DNA of 64,000 nt, taken from Inia geoffrensis. Taxonomy: Eukaryota; Chordata; Mammalia; Artiodactyla; Iniidae. The stretch spans positions 5,828,001 to 5,892,000 of the forward strand of contig CM070911.1 in assembly GCA_036417435.1 (NCBI GenBank). Reading direction: 5' to 3'. This document shows, piece after piece, positions 56,116-64,000 of the stretch (the stretch's first letter is position 1; the number at the start of each line of letters is the position of its first letter). The notes beneath the pieces were generated by a model. The model had not been told where the DNA came from, did not search any database, and was given only the letters and a program-made list of their open reading frames with translations. Made by a program: the position numbers and the translations under genes.

Positions 56116-56394
56116 AGGACACGGGAGGGACCATGGCTCTCCCGGGCTAGGGGCTCAGGCTCACACATGTCCATCTCTGCCTCTCTGTTTTCTTGGGAAA
56201 GTCTGCCGCAACAGAGATTGGGGAGGGGCCCGAGTTGGGGAGCCAGCCTGGGAGGTCCCCCACAAAGGAGACCTGGGGGAACACAGCCTACGCTCTCAGT
56301 TGTAGGATGCTCTCATTGAACTTCTGTTACCTTCCGTTGTTGGAATCATTATAAAGCATTTTTTAGATCGTGCTCATTCTAGAAAATTAGGGGG
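56116..56394. other. Short unannotated gap
   Basis: No recognised gene or repeat. Confidence 0.4.
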
Positions 56395-56526
56395 AAACAG
56401 AGTATTATGAAAAAGAAAATTATCTGTCATTGTCTCATTGCCCAGGTATAGCCACTGTCCATATCTTGGTGCATGCTTTCTAGTCGTCTTTTATGACACA
56501 CACCACACACACACATATAAAAATAG

Positions 56527-56580
<54 letters not shown>

Positions 56581-56985
56581 CATGATTTTACATGATTGTA
56601 AAATCTATACCTACAATTTTACATGCAAGAGTTTAAAAGTAACATTACAAGATAAACATCTTTCATATCATTAACTACTCTTCAATGTGATTTCAATGGG
56701 TTTAAGATATTTTACTATATATATGTAAACAGCAGCATTTATTTAATTCTTCCTCTGTTTTGGACATTAAGGTTGCTCATTTCCAATTTTACCCATATAC
56801 TAGGGAGATACATTTTAAGATGAAATCCTGGAACATAGTTCTCTATGAACATAACAAAATAGTTCCTGAGAATAAATTCCCAGGAGTTAAAATGCTGAGG
56901 GAAAGGCTATGAACATTTTTAAGACTCTTGATCAATATTGCCAAATTGCTCTCTAGGAAGGCATTACCAAGCCATGCTATCTTTG
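56395..56985 (-). mobile_element. Ancient L1 (L1ME-type) fragment with microsatellite growth
   Basis: Reverse L1: 'gcccaggtatagccactgtc', 'ggtgcatgctttctagtcgt' [CA and TA tracts], 'gataaacatctttcatatca', 'gacattaaggttgctcattt', ccaattttacccatatacta, 'gagaataaattcccaggagt', 'tgccaaattgctctctagga'. The standard order of L1ME-like 3' sequence. Confidence 0.78.
56530..56574. repeat. (TA)22 microsatellite
   Basis: A pure TA run of about 45 bp, preceded by a short CA run at 56497-56515. Confidence 0.95.
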
Positions 56986-58224
56986 TCGGCTGCTTGATGA
57001 GCTGGGTTTGGATTTTATATACGAAACAGGGAATTTTCAGCTGGCGAAGCTAAGGCCTGGCCTTCTTCACCCTTCCCTACAGTCATATATCAGGAAGAAA
57101 ATCGAGGGGACCGCACGGTATCTTCCCAACTGGCCCAGGGTTTTGCCCCAAGGGGAGGGCAGCCTGCAGAACCATTCGCTGGACACCTAGGGAGATGCTG
57201 GGCAGCCGACCTGCCTCAGACGCACGGATCCCTGGGAAGAGGCCATCCACTCATCTGTGTCTGCAGGAAACCAAGCACCCGCTGGCCCCCTGCAAGCTGG
57301 AAGCTTGGGGCACCCCTGGAGGTAGCACCCTGCCCCGGACAGTGGCCTTCTCCAGGCTGACAGTGACGGCAGTAAGATGCCCACTCATTCATTCATGGGC
57401 AGTAACCCTGGATGGAAGAGGCTGGTGACCCCACGTGACCTGGTCTGAGGGGGACCAGGGTGGGGAATGTCAGAAATAATTGGGTGCTCTCTGGGAGAAG
57501 GCTTATACTATCAGTCAGGTGGCATCTCTTGAGCCAACAGACACTGGAATGAGACATTCATAATTTTTCCCCATGGTTTTTAAGCATTTTGTTGGTTTTG
57601 CATGGTCAGAGTCTATTCATCCATTCATCCTCATACTGGAAAGCTAAATTGTCCACATTTGGATGGTGGCCTCCTTACCGCCATTAACCTTGGTGGGGAA
57701 AAATGGAGAGGGGCCTGCAGATCTCAAACTCTGGCTGCTGGTTCACAGGCTCCAGCCCAAACAAAATCTCGACCAGGGTCACCTCTGTCTAATGGCTGAA
57801 CCTGAGAGTTGGCTAAGAGTTCCTCAAGTTAACAGCCCAAAGAACAGTGTGATCAACAGAGTGAATAATAGTCGGAAGGAAGACAAGCTTACCGAAATTC
57901 TGAATAGTGCTTAATTAAGCACTTAAAATTAAGAATTTACACTCCCCTAACAATATAACTGTTTATTTAAGAAAGCTTCTTGCCTTGTTAGCAGAAGTTA
58001 GCAAGTGAAAATGTATTTCTGCTCCAGAGATGTATTGCAAGTTCACGAATCTAGCATTACATAATAGACAAAGTCTAATCACTATTTTGATCTATGGAGG
58101 TCAGAAATGAAGGCACGTGGCTTTTCCTTAAAGAGATAGGCTTTGGAAATCCAAGTAACCACAATTCATATTTGTCAACATCTAATGGTTTTGTCTTCTA
58201 TGAATGTCAGCCAGCATTCACCCT
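56986..58224. other. Unannotated stretch, 1.2 kb
   Basis: No recognised gene or transposon. Frames at 57187-57428 on both strands and 57602-57914 are short and unremarkable. Confidence 0.4.
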
Positions 58225-58440
58225 GTGAACAATAATAATAATGAACAAGTAGTGATTATCAAATTGTATTTGATTGTATCAAATTGCTCAGCTCATTTAA
58301 TCCTTACGCCTCTGTGATGTGCGGAATATTATGAAACCCATTTCACAGAGGATACTCAGACAAGTCAAACAGTCTGCCCAGATTCGAATATTTGGTAACT
58401 TACTCAGACCAGGCCTTGCCTAACTCCAAATCCTATAGGC
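58225..58440 (-). mobile_element. MIR SINE
   Basis: aacaataataataatgaaca, 'cagctcatttaatccttacg', 'gaaacccatttcacagagga', 'agtcaaacagtctgcccaga', 'ccaggccttgcctaactcca'. Reverse MIR with a small internal repeat of caaattgtatttgattgtat. Confidence 0.75.
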
Positions 58441-58649
58441 TTAAACCCAATGTACACCAAGCATCTGCAACCACAAGATCAAAAGTTACTGAATGCATAT
58501 TCTCTTGTAGGTACTTTATATGCAATATCCAGAACCCAGCACCCTCATCCTTTTAAGCGAGGAAACCAGAGTTAGTGAGGAGGGAAACCCAGACGCAGGG
58601 CCAAAGCCCTGTTTCTGCCCTTTGGAGCCCTCCTCCTGCTGGCCTGCAC

Positions 58650-58800
58650 AGAGAAACCAAGTGGAGGGCTTTTTAAATGCTGATGCCTAGAGATACTGAT
58701 CCCATTGGTTCGGGGAGGGGGGGCGGGCCAGGGCTTCGGCATTATTTTTAAGAAAATCGAATAGTCCACTGGGCACAGGGCTGATCACCACTGCAAGGTT
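58650..58800 (+). mobile_element. MER5A-like remnant
   Basis: 'gagggctttttaaatgctga', 'tgcctagagatactgatccc', 'attggttcggggaggggggg', ccagggcttcggcattattt, ttaagaaaatcgaatagtc. MER5-type middle section. Confidence 0.6.
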
Positions 58801-59854
58801 CTTTCCTTCCTAACAAATCTGTACTGAGTGGTCACGGGCATTGGGCCCCTGCGATTACCCCGCATCCTGCCCTCCAGAGGCTGCCAGACAGTGGGAGGCT
58901 GAGCCGTGAGCAGAAAACCACGTCCAGCCTGAGGAGTTTCCCACCGGGGGCGTCCGGGGTGCCAGGGAGGCTGCAGGAGGGAGGGCTGAATGGTCAGGAG
59001 ACGGATTATAGAGGAGAGGACGCTAAGATGAGTAAGTGCCCAGAGAAAAGCAGAGGAGAAAAGGGATCTCCCACTGTGGCATCTCTGCTTCTCCTTGCTG
59101 CTGAGGGGGCTGACAACCCACCAGAGATGCAGCGGTGTCTGCTGTGCCCACTCGGTCCTGCCGGGCACGGGGAGGAAGGAGCATCTGCCCATCGGCCCAG
59201 AGGAGTTGCAGCCACCAGCCCGACTACCTCACAGACAAACTCAGTCAGGCAAGACGTGTAGAGTTCAATTTTCACTTCAGCTCTAAAAAGCAAAATGAGG
59301 ATCTGGGGGGAAACGGGGTTGTTAGAGATTTTTCATTCTAATTGGGAAACTCACCCAGAGAGGCTACAAGAGCCCAGATAATCAATCCCTTGCATCATGT
59401 GTCAGGGCAGCCTTCCCGTCTCATTCTGCAGGGTTGGAGCAGAACTTCTGGGAGGCCCAGGAGGGGTCACAGGAAGCCCCCTTCCCCCAGACTAGTTCCC
59501 ACTGTCAGAAAGAATGGGATGACGTCCCATCAGCTTATCAAGGTCCAAATCAATCACCTACATCTCAATTCCCTTTTCTCATCAAGTACCAGCCATGAAA
59601 TGGCCCAGCCTCATCAGAGTTCTGCAGCAAGGGATGCTGAGACTACAGAAATTGAGAAATAGGTCACCCCGTGGGGTGGGAAGGTTACTGTGTGGTTTCA
59701 TCTAACTAGGCTGCTGGAAAGCCCCCATGCCCACAGTTCTCCCCTGAGTCACCAGACCTCCGTGAAGTGGTAGATTTGCAGTATATCCAAAATTCATTCT
59801 TGTGGATAAAGAGTGCCGGGTGCGGAAGGAACACAGACTCTGCTGCTGAAACCA
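58801..59854. other. Unannotated stretch, locally GC-rich
   Basis: Overlapping frames on both strands at 58785-59341 (up to 135 codons), without recognisable domains. No transposon recognised. Confidence 0.4.
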
Positions 59855-59955
59855 GATCTGTCCATTCAGTAAAGAGTTCCTGGGTGCCTTCTCGACACCA
59901 GGGAAACAAAACTAAGTGACACTCAGCCCCTGCCCTGGAGAAACTCACTTTCCAG
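59855..59955 (-). mobile_element. L2 3'-end fragment
   Basis: 'cattcagtaaagagttcctg', ggtgccttctcgacaccagg, gaaacaaaactaagtgac, 'ccctgccctggagaaactca', 'ctttccagtggctctga'. Reverse L2 tail. Confidence 0.65.
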
Positions 59956-62299
59956 TGGCTCTGATTGAAAAGAGCTCCAGTCCCCACCGGGCACAGAAGC
60001 AGGGTGGCCCCAGGCAACGTGAGGCTGGGGTGGTAGAGGTGGGGTGTCCAGGCAGGGAGAGCCTCGAGCCGTGATGCCTGAGCCCGGCTGAGGCTGATGA
60101 ATGAGGAGGGATTTCTCAGGACTCTCACTGGTATCCCACACCCCCATGTGGTAAGAAAACTAAGACTCCAGGAGTGTAAGTACCGTCCCTGAGGTGACAG
60201 GGGTATCCTACTTTATCTAGAGCTTGTATGCTCAGCACCTAGCCCCAAACCTCAACAGGGCCTAAGGAGAACACAGGCCTGTGCTTTGGGGACCAAAGGT
60301 TTTAGGTAAGGTCATGAGGGAGCGTGAGGTCACCCAGAAAGTTTGCAGAATGAAAGGAAAAGGTGCTCAGGCTGGAGTCTTAGTGTCCCACCACTACCTG
60401 GGGGATACGGAGAAGAGGAAAGTTCTCTAAGGGAGCTCAGAGGAAATAAATGGGAGGAAAATCATCCACTCATTCATTTTAACCAAATGGAAGAGAAATA
60501 GCCTGGTCCCCAGTGAGTTCATACTCCCAAAGGGCTACTCTACACTGCAGAAGTGAAAACCACTTCCCAGGACAGAGGCTGAAACAGGACTAGAGCAGGG
60601 GCAGAAAGTGAGAGATGGCCTCTACCTGCTCTGATCAGGGAAGGCTTCCTGGAGGAGGAGAACATTAATTCTTATGAGCTAACGCCCATATGCAGGAGAG
60701 CTCATGGAGCAGAGCGGGACTCTTCCCTTGAAATACCACATAAGTGGACTGTGAATGTGGCAAAAATCAATGCTGTATATGTAAGCTTTGGGAGGTAGCC
60801 TCAGATATGTAAATGCCCTCCAGAGTGATGTGGAACAGTGCTTATAAGTGGTTTTCATGAGGTCATGATTTTTATTGAATCATGAAATATTGAGCAGTTC
60901 TATTTTTATTTTAAAAAAGAAGATTCAGGAGATGACACAGAAACACGTCAAGGGAAATTTGTTTGTTCCATTAAAATATTACCTGCCCGAGGAAAGTATG
61001 TACTATAATTACCATCCATGCTCAGTTGCAGGCTAAATATCATCTCCACGTGGCCAATGGTTTATTTTCCCTTCAACTTCTCTGCTGCTATTTTAACCAT
61101 TTCAGAGAAATCAGCTTGAGCAAGTCAAATGAGAGTGTAAAGAAATTAGACTTGGGCTCAGAGATAAATAGTATCATTGCCACTGATTCCACTGTTTCAA
61201 ATACAAGATTTTATTTTGAGAAGAAAGTTTAATTAACCAGAGGTGGATCACCAAATTCTTTGACTTCAAAATTGTACTTTTTCTGCAAGATTTTACCTGT
61301 GCAATTCACAGCCTTTGATTACCACCTCACATCTTAAAAGAGATAACCTTTCTTCTGAATGGCTAAGGACAGTATTATCAGAGGTAATTACAGATCAGGG
61401 GTCTGTGGTCAAGCATACCATAATGCGTGGACCACATCACTCTGACTTAGGAACTTTGAAAGCAATTTGTTAGGGAAACACTTTCTCCTCCGAAACAGTG
61501 TTGATGGTTTGTATTTGTTGTTGATTTTTGTTCTTTTTTTCTTTTTAAAAAAGGGTCGGGGTTGGGGGTGGGGTGGGGGGGGGGAGGAGAAACATTTAGA
61601 AATCAGCCCTTTACTGGATGAATTTCTTCACTTCCCAGAAAGCAAGAAAACAATTGTTTCCTGTAATTGGACAGTTTGATTGGAGGCAGGTGGTGCTGAG
61701 CTGAGGAAACTGGAGCCACAAAGCCAATTTTGGCTTCAAGCACACTTCCTTTCGTTTCAAACCCCAGCAGCACAACATGGAAATTGGCTCCACAAAAGCC
61801 GACTATAAATTTAGTTCCCATCTCTGTAACAAGCACCTTATCAGCCACAAAGAGCTTTAGTAATTGGGGACAGTGTGCAGATCTGACATGATTACAAGGC
61901 TGCCCTGAGATACCCCGGCATTCCTTTCTCAGGCAGGTTCTTGCCGCCACAAGACAGGAATTTATGAGCAATTCTGGATGCGTCGTGTGCCATCGTTTTA
62001 AAACATGGGGATATTTTCTTCTTCCAGGTTAGCTGGCCTCTGTATTTCTTGAGTTGCATTAGCTTGAGTTAATATTTGCTTTCAGTATTTTGGAGTAATA
62101 GGCCAAATTACCCCAGGTCTTTAATGGCACCACAGATCACAGACATCAGGGGCCAAAGTTAGAGGCGTGGGATTAGCGGGAGCCGTCTGTGACTCCCCTG
62201 CTGCTTTCCAGCCAGACATCTTCCAGTCCTTCCCTTATTTCTCTTCCCAAGTGCTGGCTCATTCATCTTCCCCTGATATGGCAGTTGACAAGCAATAGT
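59956..62299. other. Largely transposon-free stretch
   Basis: Only a weak L2-like word (gggaaggcttcctggaggag near 60637) and a short MIR-like word near 60150 are seen. A G-rich tract lies at 61553-61588. No gene recognised. Short frames at 61026-61232 and 61603-61971 show no domain. Confidence 0.4.
61553..61588 (+). repeat. G-rich tract, possible G-quadruplex
   Basis: Contains ggg, gggg, ggggg, gggg and an 11-12 G run separated by 1-2 base loops, which satisfies the simple four-run G-quadruplex pattern on the + strand. A poly-T/A stretch lies just upstream. Confidence 0.8.
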
Positions 62300-62415
62300 C
62301 TTCCATCGCAGCCAGAGAAGCTGAGGCCCAGAGGTTAATTGCTTTGGCCAAGGCCACACAGGAAGTCAGGAGCAGAGAAGCAATAGGCTTAGAATCTAAC
62401 TTTCCAGGCCACCAC
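62300..62415 (-). mobile_element. MIR SINE fragment
   Basis: 'agaagctgaggcccagaggt', taattgctttggccaaggcc, 'acacaggaagtcaggagcag', 'gcttagaatctaactttcca'. Reverse MIR, tRNA-proximal half. Confidence 0.75.
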
Positions 62416-64000
62416 TCCAAGTACATATTTCTCTATTAATTTCCTCCCTGCTGTAAATCCATAATTCAAAACAGTCATTTTTACGCAACTAGACGGGGTG
62501 GGGGAGTGAGGAAAGGCAGGAGGAAATTTATCTGATACTTCTATCAAATCATTGTCCTTTGTATATGCTACATATTAACTCAGTTACTTCAAAGGTCCAA
62601 CATATATTGTTACAAATTTCTGGCCATGCTTAATTTTTTTTAAAAAATGTTCATCTAATGTTTACATAAATTTTGAGCTCCTTATTTATTTTTAGCACTT
62701 GCAAATAATCTCTTCTAATCCCAAGTAAATTAATGGCTAAAATAACCTCATTCCTGGATAAGTTCCACCTGTCAATCTACATACCTGTATAGAATTATTT
62801 TCCAAAAAACAGATTGCAGGGTTTGCTTAGAGCCTAGGAATTACAACACTATTTTCCAAGGCGATTACATCAAAGGAAATACCATTATGTTTTCCTTTCC
62901 AAGCCAATAGATACCCATAGTTTAAAATCTTGACTTCATTAATGAGAGTCTCAGAATCTAAACACCAAAGGTTCAAGTGCAAACAATGGATCTCCTTCAG
63001 GGACTAAAACACTTTTCCTTTTCATCTCTGGCTTAACGATATTCTCTAAAGACACTCCAGTATGAAGGGAATTGTCATCTCGCCCAGCCTGAGAATTCTC
63101 CAGCCCTTCTCTGTGTCATAATTACTCAACTCTGCCTCAAGACCACGACTTCATGGCTCCCACCCCAGTGGCTGCTGGTGACCAGCAGGGAACAGAGAAG
63201 ACGTGCACACAAGTACTGTGACCATTTTCTAACAAGGATCTCGTGCTGATTAAACCTGTCAGAAGGCAGATTGGGTTTGCACAAGGAGTTCTGGTTCATA
63301 GCTAACTCAGAGATCTTGGCATCACTACAGAACCAATATTTTCACAGAGGTGGCACCATCTTAAACGATGTCCCCAGTGTGCAGGACACAGGCAGCCCTT
63401 CGATCAGTGTCCAACAAGGATGACTTTTTCCTCCACCTTTTTTGGAGAAACAGGCTGATGAAGGATCTGGGAGCGGGCGTTGGGAGTGAGAAGGGTGGGC
63501 AGGGCAATGGGGAATGGGAGAGCCATTCCAGCACTTTGTTTTAATAGATGCGGCTACAGCCTCGACTCAAGCAAATCTGTCCCCACCAGGTTCGAACAGG
63601 TTCGGTGATGGGCTGAACCCTGCGCCGCAGCTGTTTGGTTTTCCTGACATGTGTAGAAACAGCTACACAGACCTCAGTTTAACCACATGAAGCCAAAAGC
63701 ACATTGCGTTTCTCCTCAACGGGATGCAGACCAGCAGCAGCGTCTTTCGCATCCCTTCACCTTGACCGACCAGTGCAGCCAGCAGAAGAGACCCTTTCTC
63801 CTACCCCTCCTCTCTGACCTCAGCCCCTGCTTGGAGGGATTCCCACCTATTCCCCCACCAGATGCCAACAAAACAATTCAAGCCTTTGACAAGCTAACAC
63901 CCAATGCTATCAGAGCTGAATGGCTCAGCTGAGGTGAAGAGTAGACGGTCAGTAGCCCCTGCCAGAGCAACCTTGGAGGTGGGCAGTGAGCTGAGAAGTG
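62416..64000. other. Unannotated right edge, no transposon recognised
   Basis: The frame at 63687-63932 (81 codons) is the longest on the + strand here and matches nothing I know. Composition is ordinary. This edge may continue into a feature outside the window. Confidence 0.4.

Noticed and set aside
63687..63932. 81-codon frame near the right edge as a terminal exon
   Set aside because: No splice acceptor of quality, no polyadenylation signal nearby and no recognisable domain.
1..64000. A new multi-gene system (defence, biosynthetic or mobile cluster)
   Set aside because: The window is repeat-rich mammalian non-coding DNA with no adjacent coding genes that could form such a system.

Overview
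The window is vertebrate nuclear DNA, almost certainly from a cetacean and probably a toothed whale. The main evidence is seven tRNA-derived SINEs of the CHR (Cetacea-Hippopotamus-Ruminant) type. Six are the ~200-230 bp form with the 'cttccctggtggcgcagtgg' head and a GC-rich body, and one is the longer ~390 bp form. They sit among L1 3' ends of the cetartiodactyl kind and the usual old mammalian background (MIR, L2, MER5A, MaLR LTRs). Base composition is uneven, there are long CA and TA microsatellites, and no long open frame exists outside repeats.

I recognise no protein-coding gene or exon, no RNA gene and no operon-like structure. The short open frames either lie in transposons (L1 reverse transcriptase pieces, SINE read-through) or are 60-150 codon chance frames. 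The best candidate for a functional gene part is a CpG island at about 28.16-28.98 kb. It has about 37 CpG in the 240 bp from 28621 to 28860, GC boxes and a CRE-like site. It looks like a promoter and first exon of an unidentified transcript. The rest is intergenic or intronic.

Layout. 0-7.7 kb: old repeats (MIR, L2, MLT1, two MER5A). 7.76-9.86 kb: a 5'-truncated L1 on the minus strand with a perfect 14-bp target duplication. 9.9-21 kb: three more L1 3' ends, an older L1 ORF2 piece, a MaLR LTR split by a SINE, an 85-bp x 3 tandem repeat, and two further SINEs. 21-27 kb: mostly old repeats plus one small L1. 26.5-30.4 kb: transposon-poor ground around the CpG island. 30.4-41.6 kb: an old L1, the long CHR SINE, L2, an old repeat split by a SINE, a nested L1-in-L1, two more SINEs, and three back-to-back old L1 segments. 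41.6-56 kb: several MIRs, a solo class I retroviral LTR with a duplicated TATA region, a short L1, and a pair of diverged unclassified repeats. 56-64 kb: an old L1 with a TA tract, a few MIR/L2/MER5A pieces, then a largely transposon-free tail.

No genes can be shown to work together here. What the window records best is a relative order of transposition: MIR/L2/MER5A and old L1s first, then MaLR LTRs, then cetartiodactyl L1s, then the CHR SINEs, which interrupt the older elements at sites marked by intact target duplications. Family names were assigned by eye, so subfamily labels and the ends of old elements are approximate.
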